From CAZSPL01 sp964608735 (GTDB lineage Bacteria > JAJVIF01 > JAPKYR01 > CAZSPL01), in NCBI GenBank assembly GCA_964608735.1, contig CAZSPL010000145.1, positions 1 to 9,971 of the forward strand: DNA of 9,971 nt, in the 5' to 3' direction. Positions 1-6,640 of this stretch are shown in pieces. Under the pieces are notes generated by a model that had not been told where the DNA came from, ran no database searches, and was given only the letters and a program-made list of their open reading frames with translations. Numbering within the stretch: the stretch's first letter is position 1; each line of letters starts with the position of its first letter. A program made the position numbers and the translations under genes.

Positions 1-1
1 T

Positions 2-661
2 AAGGAAGCGAATGTAGAGCGGCATGCACTGTTTAAATACGAGAACCAGTTCTTCTACGCCGCGAGGTTCGATACGGTCGCCAAAACACTGACGAAAATT
101 ACGGTTTTCGAGCAGGACAGCGATGGGCTCTTCCACGCATGGCTGGCCTATACCGGGTCATTTGAGGATAACTCCCTGGTATTGAACGATGTTAAGAAAT
201 ATATTCTTGACAGCGAAGGGGAGTTGCAGCGCTACGAGATAGTACCGAGGGAAACGCTGCCGTTCCCGCGCGAGCTTCAGCTCGCCCATGAGACCAAGCG
301 CGATGCGTTCAGCTATGCCGCGGGCGACCTCGCGACGAAGATTGAGCGTCTCGAGGAGATCGGCCAGGACCCGCTGGCAGCGAAAATCGACAGGCAATTC
401 CAGATTTCGGTGCCGCTCGCATGCACCATTTTCGCGTTCGTGGGATTCATGTTCTCGATATTCAACCAGAGGAAGGAAGTCTCGGTCGGGGTTCTTTATG
501 CAATCCTTTTCGCTTTCGTTTACTATGTATTCATGGCGGTGATACGTTCGCTGGCGAAGCAGGACCAGGAGATACTGCGGAATGAATATGTCGCCGCATG
601 GCTGACGAATTTCGTTTTCCTGCTTTTCGGGTTTGTCCTGTTCGTGAGATCTCGCAGGTAG
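2..661 (+). CDS. LptF/LptG family LPS export permease, C-terminal part (5' end outside window)
   Basis: The frame is open from the window edge; about 219 residues are visible and the start lies upstream. The first 100 or so residues carry the pattern FYAARFD...LTKITVFE, typical of the periplasmic beta-jellyroll of LptF/LptG. Three hydrophobic segments follow: ISVPLACTIFAFVGF, VGVLYAILFAFVYYVF and AAWLTNFVFLLFGF. The motif DRQFQISVPLAC before the first and the AAWLTN motif before the last are characteristic of the family. LptF and LptG form the inner-membrane part of the LptB2FG transporter, which extracts LPS and passes it to the periplasmic bridge that ends at LptD. The neighbouring lptD supports this. 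From this fragment I cannot tell LptF from LptG. It ends in a basic tail (RSRR) and a TAG stop, 171 nt before lptD. Confidence 0.87.
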   Translation, partial: KEANVERHALFKYENQFFYAARFDTVAKTLTKITVFEQDSDGLFHAWLAYTGSFEDNSLVLNDVKKYILDSEGELQRYEIVPRETLPFPRELQLAHETKRDAFSYAAGDLATKIERLEEIGQDPLAAKIDRQFQISVPLACTIFAFVGFMFSIFNQRKEVSVGVLYAILFAFVYYVFMAVIRSLAKQDQEILRNEYVAAWLTNFVFLLFGFVLFVRSRR

Positions 662-832
662 GTGCTCGCTGATTTTATGCATCAACCGGACATATTAATA
701 TCCATCTTGTATTTCGACTGTAACGATAAGGTTAATTGTGGCCCTGTGCGGCCGAAACATATAGGAATAGCGGCGATTCTATTGTCTAATGTATGAGGAG
801 GGCCGTGGACAGGGAACCGGGCGAGCGACGCT
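662..832 (+). other. Intergenic region upstream of lptD
   Basis: This 171-nt gap contains an AT-rich perfect palindrome ATATTAATAT (692-701) and a weak promoter-like pair, TTGTGG (736-741) and TATAGG (760-765) with an 18-nt spacer. It also has a strong Shine-Dalgarno-like AGGAGG at 796-801 that is not well placed for the lptD start. No convincing terminator for the upstream permease gene is visible. lptD may therefore be read through from upstream, or driven by a weak local promoter. Confidence 0.35.
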
Positions 833-3094
833 TTGAAGACGGCTTATGCAAATATCGCGGCATCGAAGACGAAGACGAAAGCGCTTCTGTATCTCTGCGT
901 AATTATTTTAGCCATGAGCTGTGAATCGGCGGCGTTCGCTGAAGAAGAGGAGCTATATTTCCGGGCCGACAAGCAGCGCGAAATAACCGAAGAGAATATC
1001 ACCATCATGCAGGGGAATGTCGAAGTGCATTTCCGCGATTACATCATCTGGGCCGATGAAATGCGAGTCGACGACGACAAGAAGGAAATCTACGCGGTCA
1101 CCAACGTGAAGATGGAGGGAGAGGACCGGGTGATGTTCGGCGACGCGCTGTGGTACAACTACGACACCGACCAGTTCCTGATGGTCAACGTCAAAGGGGA
1201 GATAACGGTCTCCGATGTCAGCGAACCGGTATATTTCACCGCGAAGGAGATCCGCGGCACACCGGCAGTATTCAAGATGGTCGACGGCACCGCCACCACA
1301 TGCACGCCCGACGAGCCGCAGGAAGTCCATATCCGGGCGAAGATGATCAAGGTGATGGAGGATAACAAGATTATCTTCCGCAACGGGTATTTTTTCGTCT
1401 ATGACGTCCCCATCATCTATTTTCCTTACTGGGTCTTCTCTCTTCGCCGCGTGCCGTATGAGATCAGGGTAGGGAAGAACAATTCCGACGGTATCTACGT
1501 GGAGATAGACTGGCATTACCTCTACAAGGAGAACATCTACGGCACATTCCTCGGCAGTTTCTTCGAGAAGCGCGGATGGGAGCTCGGTACCGACCACCAG
1601 TGGAATATCCCCAGCCAGGGGACCGGTAATTTTTACTTCACTTACCTCAAGGATAGAAAAGCCGGCCCGCAGACGGTCATAAAGATCGCGCAGAATTTCA
1701 CGCCGTCCAAGAACACCAAGATATCCGTCAGCCTCGACCAGTCGTCGCGTGATTACTATGGCACCACTCAAGCCACATCGAACCGCCTGAACTCGCGCAT
1801 TTCGTTCAACCGTAACACTCCGCACACTTCGCTGAATTACAGCATGTCGCTCAACACAGTCAAGTCGAACACTGAGTCGACCGATTTCAACGCTGACCTC
1901 AACTACAGGCAGAACTGGAACAAGCCCGGGCTGATATTCAACAGCAGATTTTCTTACCAGTCGAACCACCAGACCGGGTATGCCGCGGACCAGCGCCTCA
2001 AGACAACCTACGACCTCTCCGCGACTGCCGGAAAGAAGGTCGACTGGAAGATCCTGTTCGATTTCCAGGCCGATCCCGACGGCGACAAGAAACTGAACGA
2101 CGGCGGAAACTTCCTCGAAAAAGTACCCGAAGTCACAATGACGCTTAAACCGGAATTATTCGGCTGGACCAAGCACAATCCGCTCCAGATAGAAATGAAA
2201 CCCGTAAGGCTCATCGGCGGGCATTATTTCGACCAGCGTACATCGGGCGAGATCCACGGCCTCGCCGGAAGCCTCGATACTGAATTCAGCAGGAACCTCA
2301 AGCTCTCCGAGAGCGCCGATATACGATTCAGCCTCGGGTACAACCAGTCGATCACATCAAACGGCAACGCTAAATATGTCTACTCGCCGTCGGCGAACCT
2401 TAACAAGAAATTCTCGAAGAAACTCAACATGGGGATGACCTGGAACCAGGCCGTCGATAAAGGGCGTAACCCGTTTCCCACCTTCGACCGTTCCGGAAAC
2501 CAGAACAGTATAAGCTGGAACATGAATTTCAAGAAGGGCAGAAAATGGGATATGCGATGGAGCACCAACTACAACGTAAAAACCGACAACTGGGGCAACC
2601 TGAGCTGGAATATTCGATGGACGCCGGATCAATACTGGAACGCGAATATGAACATCAACTACCAGATAGAGCAGGGGGATTTCGGCGACTTGAATCCGAA
2701 CTTCTCATATACGAACCTGAAGGATTTCAAAAACGAGACCCAGCTCAATTACTCGCTGAGGGATAATAAGCTTACACGCTTCAGGAACTCCACTAACTAC
2801 AGGATCGGCGATGAATGGATATTCGGGATCATCCTCGAACCGGAGGTTCGTGAGAGCTTCTTCAAGGACATCTTCCGCGATATTCTCGTCACGAAGTACA
2901 ACCCATGCACATTCTACCAGTTCAGCTACGAGGCAAGCGGCGGCAGGTTCTTCTTCACGTGGGGAGTGACGGCGTTCCCGACCGCCAAGGTTTCGCTGGG
3001 CGAAGGGCTCGACACATTCGGGTCGTTCGATACTTTCAATACCTCGGGCAGCAGCTTCGGAGCCGGTGGATTCCAGGCGGGAGGCTATTATTAG
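833..3094 (+). CDS. lptD: LptD-type LPS-assembly outer-membrane protein (OstA family)
   Basis: A protein of 753 residues. LptD with LptE forms the outer-membrane translocon that inserts LPS into the outer leaflet. The TTG start at 833 gives a Sec signal peptide: lysine-rich n-region, hydrophobic core around residues 17-28, and a likely signal peptidase I site at AFA|E (residue 36). Residues about 41-130 form an OstA/LptA-like beta-jellyroll (ITEENITIMQGNVEVHF, then repeated short beta strands). The family signature GYFFVYDVPIIYFPYWVF lies near residues 185-202. The rest, about 215-725, has alternating polar/aromatic residues as expected of a beta-barrel and ends in a Gly/Ser/Phe-rich tail. 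The mature protein has only two cysteines, C157 and C692, placed like the N-domain and C-terminal cysteines that form disulfides in E. coli LptD. It is slightly shorter than E. coli LptD (784 aa). An in-frame TGA at 794-796 bars any start further upstream. The next in-frame ATG (914) would cut the signal peptide. Confidence 0.9.
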   Translation: MKTAYANIAASKTKTKALLYLCVIILAMSCESAAFAEEEELYFRADKQREITEENITIMQGNVEVHFRDYIIWADEMRVDDDKKEIYAVTNVKMEGEDRVMFGDALWYNYDTDQFLMVNVKGEITVSDVSEPVYFTAKEIRGTPAVFKMVDGTATTCTPDEPQEVHIRAKMIKVMEDNKIIFRNGYFFVYDVPIIYFPYWVFSLRRVPYEIRVGKNNSDGIYVEIDWHYLYKENIYGTFLGSFFEKRGWELGTDHQWNIPSQGTGNFYFTYLKDRKAGPQTVIKIAQNFTPSKNTKISVSLDQSSRDYYGTTQATSNRLNSRISFNRNTPHTSLNYSMSLNTVKSNTESTDFNADLNYRQNWNKPGLIFNSRFSYQSNHQTGYAADQRLKTTYDLSATAGKKVDWKILFDFQADPDGDKKLNDGGNFLEKVPEVTMTLKPELFGWTKHNPLQIEMKPVRLIGGHYFDQRTSGEIHGLAGSLDTEFSRNLKLSESADIRFSLGYNQSITSNGNAKYVYSPSANLNKKFSKKLNMGMTWNQAVDKGRNPFPTFDRSGNQNSISWNMNFKKGRKWDMRWSTNYNVKTDNWGNLSWNIRWTPDQYWNANMNINYQIEQGDFGDLNPNFSYTNLKDFKNETQLNYSLRDNKLTRFRNSTNYRIGDEWIFGIILEPEVRESFFKDIFRDILVTKYNPCTFYQFSYEASGGRFFFTWGVTAFPTAKVSLGEGLDTFGSFDTFNTSGSSFGAGGFQAGGYY

Positions 3095-3110
3095 TTCACG
3101 GGTGACATTA

Positions 3111-3809
3111 ATGTTAAACTATATATGCAAATACTTAATCATACTTGTACTCTTTCCATTCATTCTGGGAGGATGCGCCTGGGAAAATATAGAGGGGGAG
3201 GTCGAACAGAACCTCCGGCTGCGCATAGAGATGCAGGTCCAGGGCACTATCGATCCCAACCTGTTCTATTTCATTGTATTCAATTTCTCGGGTGATGCCA
3301 ATCAGAAGCCCGTCCCGGATTTCGAGGATGACGAGAGAGGCTTATACTGGGATGCCTATTACATGTACGGCAACCCGCGCGGTACCGGATGGGATTTCTA
3401 CAGGGCATTGGCCGGTACGGCCAAGGACGGCAACCCGCGTCTCGACAAGCGTCCAACGCCAAGCGACTACCTCTTCGAATTCGTGCCGACATCGCAACCG
3501 ACGCCGGGAACCACGCCTTCAGGCAACAAGCTGATACTTGAACTCGACTTCGGCACGATGGACACCCCGGCCAAAGTGAACATGAATATGATGGTTTCAT
3601 CTCTCCCGTTCGACAGAGTGGATAACCCGGATGATCCTTACGACGCCCTGATATACGACAGCTTCTTGTTCGATGGCGTGACCCTCAATCTCAACGGCAA
3701 TGTCAAGGATTTCCACGAGGAAGATTTCAAGGTCGAGCAGGAAGAAAATATCGGGGAAAATCCTCCCCCCAACGCAAATATAACATTCTGGCGCGTACGT
3801 ATATTATAA
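3111..3809 (+). CDS. Predicted lipoprotein of unknown function encoded directly after lptD
   Basis: A protein of 232 residues. The ATG at 3111 gives a textbook lipoprotein signal: short n-region, hydrophobic stretch LIILVLFPFIL, and lipobox LGGC with the modified cysteine at residue 22. The residue after it is Ala, not Asp, so by the E. coli rule it would be sent to the outer membrane. The mature part is acidic, rich in beta-prone strands (LRLRIEMQVQGTI, NLFYFIVFNF, KLILELDFGTM) and has a Pro/Thr linker (PTSQPTPGTTPSG). I recognise no family. It begins 16 nt after lptD, with GGTGA five bases before the ATG, so it is very likely co-transcribed. A role as an LptE-like partner of LptD is possible from position and lipidation only; the sequence does not resemble LptE. 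An upstream GTG (3066) would extend it into lptD and spoil the signal peptide. Confidence 0.85.
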   Translation: MLNYICKYLIILVLFPFILGGCAWENIEGEVEQNLRLRIEMQVQGTIDPNLFYFIVFNFSGDANQKPVPDFEDDERGLYWDAYYMYGNPRGTGWDFYRALAGTAKDGNPRLDKRPTPSDYLFEFVPTSQPTPGTTPSGNKLILELDFGTMDTPAKVNMNMMVSSLPFDRVDNPDDPYDALIYDSFLFDGVTLNLNGNVKDFHEEDFKVEQEENIGENPPPNANITFWRVRIL

Positions 3810-3819
3810 TAACAGCCTG

Positions 3820-4563
3820 ATGCGTACGCTCAATCGCATAACGAAAGTAATCTCCATCCTCGTGATCCTGCTGATCATCATCGGGATAATAGCCGCGCTC
3901 TATGGAATCTATTTCTACTTCCCGGCCCTGAGGGAAGATATCCGCCGCGACACATCTAATGCGGTCGCCAAATGGTTCCCGGGCGATTCGGATACAAAGT
4001 TTTCTTACCAGATAGCCATCGACTTGAAGAATGATAAATGCCTCATCAAGGACCTCGTCGTCACCGACGGCACCGGTAAAGTCCTTGATGCTATGAGCAT
4101 GTTCGAATACCGCGTCGACGCCGACACATCCGAACTCGACCTTGGCCCGCTCGTGAAGCGCCAGCCGCTTACACTGACCGGCCTCAAGGGCTTCCGCCTC
4201 TACGGGCATATAGAGGCGCGGGAGCTGCGCTCATATTTCACGCCCGAAAACTCCGGCATGCAGATCAAGGATATGGCATACGACGACTTCACCGAGAAGA
4301 CCATCATCGATGCGGTAATCGTCGAAGTGCAAGGGATAGACGTGCTGATTTCCGGGCGTTGGAAAATCGATGCCGACGGCAACCTTACATTGACCGACAG
4401 GAGTTACCGGAACCCGGACAGCCCGGTCGGGGCGGACATCGTGAAATTCATCGAAGCGCATACCGACCCGACGATACGTTTCACCATATTCAACATACCC
4501 CTCAAAGTGGCGGATTTCACATTCGACGGGATGAGCCTTACAGTGGAGCTCGAAAGGGAATGA
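3820..4563 (+). CDS. Membrane-anchored periplasmic protein, possibly DUF2993/LmeA-like lipid-binding
   Basis: A protein of 247 residues. An N-terminal basic stretch (MRTLNRITK) and a long uncleaved hydrophobic helix (about 9-33) suggest an inner-membrane anchor with the remainder in the periplasm. The soluble part has short amphipathic strands: ELDLGPLVKRQPLTLTGLKGFRLYGHIEARELRSYF (106-140, written here as a region), then VIVEVQGIDVLISGRWKIDADG (167-187) and a final IRFTIFNIPLKVADF (219-233). The order of these elements resembles DUF2993/LmeA proteins, a lipid-binding tubular-domain-like family, but I infer this from pattern alone and it could be an unrelated beta-rich protein. It starts 10 nt after the lipoprotein gene without a strong ribosome-binding site, and its TGA stop overlaps the next start (ATGA). 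Context suggests an envelope or lipid-handling role. Confidence 0.8.
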   Translation: MRTLNRITKVISILVILLIIIGIIAALYGIYFYFPALREDIRRDTSNAVAKWFPGDSDTKFSYQIAIDLKNDKCLIKDLVVTDGTGKVLDAMSMFEYRVDADTSELDLGPLVKRQPLTLTGLKGFRLYGHIEARELRSYFTPENSGMQIKDMAYDDFTEKTIIDAVIVEVQGIDVLISGRWKIDADGNLTLTDRSYRNPDSPVGADIVKFIEAHTDPTIRFTIFNIPLKVADFTFDGMSLTVELERE

Positions 4564-5369
4564 GCCGTCGGGCCATATATCCACCGGATCTGCACATTCA
4601 TTCGGAATACAGCATCGATGCAATCGGGAAGCAGATTCAGTTTGCCGATGCAGCGTCGCGCCTTGGATTAATCGGTGCAGGCTTCACCGAACACTGGGAC
4701 TTCGCTCCCGGCGACCCATCCACCGGGCACTTCGACTTCGAAACCCAACTCGACAGCCTGCGCGCCCTTGCGGAGCTATGCGAAGGGGAGGCCACCATTT
4801 TCATCGGGGCTGAAATTTCATACCAGCGCGCAAGGGAGGATGAAATCCGCGCGGCAATATACGGGAAACCGTTCGATTATCTCATCGGAAGCCTGCATCA
4901 CTATGGCGAAAACGCGCTCGACGACCTTGCGGATCGATTCGTTGATTGTCCGCCCGATGAAATCTACATCCCGTATTTCGAGGAATACCTCTCCCTCGTC
5001 AATTCCGGGCTTTTCCATGTAGCCGGGCACCTCGATTACCCGAAAAGATACATCCCCGAAAACCTCGGACGGTTCAGCTATGCCGACTACCCGGGGCTCA
5101 TCGACCCGATATTGAGCGGTGTAATCGACAGGGGCATGGTGCTTGAACTCAACACATCCGGATGGCGAAGGCATGTGGGGGAGCAGTATCCGTCGACGGA
5201 TATCCTGAACCGGTATGCCGAGCTTGGGGGACGCCATGTGACCCTCGGCTCCGACGCCCATAATCCCGGTGAAGTTGGAGCCGATTTCGACCGCGCGCTG
5301 GAACTCATCGGCGGTATCCCATTGGTCCCGGCCGTATTCGCGGCGGGACATCTGCATCCGCTCGGATAA
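4560..5369 (+). CDS. PHP-domain phosphoesterase, histidinol-phosphatase (HisJ/HisK) type
   Basis: A protein of 269 residues with the complete set of PHP metal ligands: DLHIHS (H12, H14), TEHWDF (E44, H45), GAEISY (E85), SLHHYG (H113/H114), AGHLDYPKRY (H157) and GSDAHNPGEVG (D232, H234). ELNTSGW (196-202) is also typical of the HisJ group. PHP enzymes bind three metal ions and hydrolyse phosphoesters; the closest named activity is L-histidinol phosphate to histidinol in the cytoplasm. No other his gene is nearby, so the substrate is unproven and another small phosphoester is possible. The ATG at 4560 was chosen because it overlaps the upstream stop by 4 nt and places the HxH motif near the N-terminus, as is normal; a longer in-frame reading from 4359 would run through the upstream gene. 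Translation is probably coupled to that gene. Confidence 0.88.
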   Translation: MSRRAIYPPDLHIHSEYSIDAIGKQIQFADAASRLGLIGAGFTEHWDFAPGDPSTGHFDFETQLDSLRALAELCEGEATIFIGAEISYQRAREDEIRAAIYGKPFDYLIGSLHHYGENALDDLADRFVDCPPDEIYIPYFEEYLSLVNSGLFHVAGHLDYPKRYIPENLGRFSYADYPGLIDPILSGVIDRGMVLELNTSGWRRHVGEQYPSTDILNRYAELGGRHVTLGSDAHNPGEVGADFDRALELIGGIPLVPAVFAAGHLHPLG

Positions 5370-5436
5370 CATCCGCGCCTCGAAAAAATAGCAAGTCCGT
5401 AAGAGCCTGTTGAAAAAGTAAGCGTGATGGGTCTGG

Positions 5437-5501
5437 GTAGGGCGGATTTGAGCGACATGAAACCACGATTAGCATGAATGCTCGACGCGGTAATCCGCCC
5501 T
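5437..5501 (+). repeat. REP-like unit 1 (GTAG-headed hairpin, rightward)
   Basis: GTAG (5437-5440) leads into a 10-bp perfect inverted repeat, AGGGCGGATT (5439-5448) with AATCCGCCCT (5492-5501). Inner short pairings are GAGC (5450-5453) with GCTC (5480-5483) and CATG (5456-5459) with CATG (5473-5476), so the unit could fold as an interrupted hairpin. The GTAG head and a GGCGGATT/AATCCGCC stem are common in REP sequences of several bacterial groups. Confidence 0.5.
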
Positions 5502-5509
5502 GTCTTCGA

Positions 5510-5561
5510 GCGCGCATCACGGCTACGCCGTCGCACAAGAGTGCGAATAGATACGCGCTAC
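5510..5561 (-). repeat. REP-like unit 2 (GTAG-headed branched hairpin, leftward)
   Basis: Read on the minus strand, GTAG (5561-5558) is followed by a stem of 9 pairs, GCGCGCATC (5510-5518) with GATACGCGC (5550-5558), with one mismatch that becomes a G-U wobble in minus-strand RNA. Inside are two perfect small hairpins: ACGGC/GCCGT (5519-5523 and 5527-5531) and CGCAC/GTGCG (5532-5536 and 5541-5545). The whole is a three-way branched structure, unlike the simpler unit 1. Confidence 0.45.
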
Positions 5562-5582
5562 CCGAAAACCCATTAGTTGAAG

Positions 5583-5607
5583 AAAAAAGCAGGCTCGAAA
5601 GCCTGCT
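5583..5607 (-). terminator. Intrinsic terminator of the BatD-like/moxR operon
   Basis: Reading leftwards, a perfect 8-bp stem AGCAGGCT/AGCCTGCT (5607-5600 and 5595-5588) closes a TTCG tetraloop and is followed at once by a T-run (5588-5583). It lies 33 nt after the MoxR-family stop codon. The T-run exists only on the minus strand, so it ends the leftward operon and not the rightward one. Confidence 0.85.
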
Positions 5608-5639
5608 CCACATACCCATCTGCCCTTACGAAAAAAGCC

Positions 5640-6638
5640 TTATGGCACAAAGACCGTGCTTAATATCTTGTTTACCACTTTCTCGCTTGTCACATCCTCG
5701 GCCTCGGCCTCGTATGTAAGTATTATCCTGTGCCGCAGAACATCCATTGCCATCGCCTTGATGTCGTCGGGAGTGACGAACCCGCGGCTGTTGAGGAACG
5801 CGTTGGCTTTAGCCGTCGCCACGAGGTATATCGACGCGCGCGGGCTGGCTCCATACTCGATGAAATTCTCCATCTCCAGGCCGGCTTCGCGCGGATCGCG
5901 GGTGGCGAATACGATATCCAGCACATATTTCTTGATGACTTCATCCACGTAGATCCGGTCTACCAGGCTCTGCATTTCGAGTATCTTCACCGGGTCGACT
6001 ACCGGCTGGATATCGACCTGCTTTCCCGATGTCTGCCTGTCGATGATGATGAGCTCTTCCTGTTTCCATGGATATCCTATCTTCACCTTGAGCATGAAAC
6101 GGTCGAGCTGCGCTTCGGGAAGTGGATATGTGCCCTCGGTTTCGATGGGGTTCTGTGTCGCCATCACGAGAAACGGCGGCGGGATTCGGAACGTCTCATC
6201 GCCGATGGTCACCTGGTTTTCCTGCATGGCTTCGAGGAGCGCGGACTGGACTTTCGCGGGTGCGCGGTTTATCTCATCGGCGAGAAGCAGGTTGGCGAAA
6301 ATCGGCCCCTTCTTGGTGGTGAATTCGTGCGTCTGGGGAATAAAGATGCGCGTACCGATAATATCGGCGGGAAGGAGGTCGGGGGTAAACTGTATGCGGC
6401 TGAAGCGGGCGTCGATGGCTTTCGCCAGCGAATTTATCGTGAGGGTTTTCGCGAGCCCGGGGACCCCTTCGAGAAGGATGTGCCCCCGCGCGAGAAGCCC
6501 TATCAACAGCTTGTTGAGCATGTCGTCCTGCCCCACGAGAACCCGCTTCACCTCGTCGATGACGCCCTGGATGACCGGCTGGTACGACTCGACTTCCGCG
6601 TTGAGCTTTTTTATTTCCTCGTTTACGACGTTCTTCAC
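5640..6638 (-). CDS. MoxR-family AAA+ ATPase
   Basis: A protein of 332 residues, the usual family length. It shows all MoxR hallmarks in order: GQDDMLNKLLIGLLARGHILLEG region (36-58), Walker A GVPGLAKT (58-65), Walker B LLLADEINRAP (117-127), sensor 1 MATQNP (159-164), the arginine-finger motif LPEAQLDRF (173-181), and sensor 2 GASPRA (263-268). MoxR proteins are cytoplasmic ATPases thought to act as chaperones that assemble or activate protein complexes, commonly with von Willebrand A proteins; the client here is unknown. Translation starts at GTG (6636-6638). It is the second gene of a two-gene operon, starting 2 nt after the BatD-like stop codon, and ends just before an intrinsic terminator. 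No DUF58 or VWA gene follows it. Confidence 0.95.
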   Translation of the reverse strand: MKNVVNEEIKKLNAEVESYQPVIQGVIDEVKRVLVGQDDMLNKLLIGLLARGHILLEGVPGLAKTLTINSLAKAIDARFSRIQFTPDLLPADIIGTRIFIPQTHEFTTKKGPIFANLLLADEINRAPAKVQSALLEAMQENQVTIGDETFRIPPPFLVMATQNPIETEGTYPLPEAQLDRFMLKVKIGYPWKQEELIIIDRQTSGKQVDIQPVVDPVKILEMQSLVDRIYVDEVIKKYVLDIVFATRDPREAGLEMENFIEYGASPRASIYLVATAKANAFLNSRGFVTPDDIKAMAMDVLRHRIILTYEAEAEDVTSEKVVNKILSTVFVP

Positions 6639-6640
6639 GC

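Larger units (their letters stand above)
5403..5596. repeat. MITE/BIME-like structured repeat between convergent operons
   Basis: About 190 bp of nested inverted repeats fill the gap between the convergent genes. Outer arms GAGCCTG (5403-5409) and CAGGCTC (5590-5596) match. Inside them ATGGGT, two bases, GGGTAG (5427-5440) is mirrored by CTACCC, four bases, ACCCAT (5558-5573). Between these lie two hairpin units, each bounded by a GTAG tetranucleotide on its outer side and pointing in opposite directions. This is the layout of paired REP sequences (a BIME) mobilised by RAYT/IS200-like transposases, or of a small non-autonomous element. No transposase is in the window and I cannot test copy number. 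The segment from 5370 to 5402 shows nothing notable apart from a short ATCCG/CGGAT dyad across the stop of the PHP gene. Confidence 0.55.

Noticed and set aside
953..1969. A 338-codon open frame on the minus strand inside lptD
   Set aside because: The plus-strand LptD has a signal peptide, OstA domain and family motifs; the antisense product has no recognisable domain and arises from codon bias.
4359..4559. A longer N-terminus for the PHP protein
   Set aside because: It would overlap the upstream gene by about 200 nt; the ATGA overlap at 4560 gives the usual PHP N-terminus.
5510..5563. The branched hairpins look a little like a tRNA cloverleaf
   Set aside because: The arm lengths are wrong, there is no T-loop or CCA-side acceptor stem, and the GTAG head and opposed partner unit fit a REP element better.
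5474..5719. A small plus-strand frame in the convergent gap
   Set aside because: It runs through the repeat element and terminator into the antisense of MoxR, with no ribosome-binding site or recognisable product.
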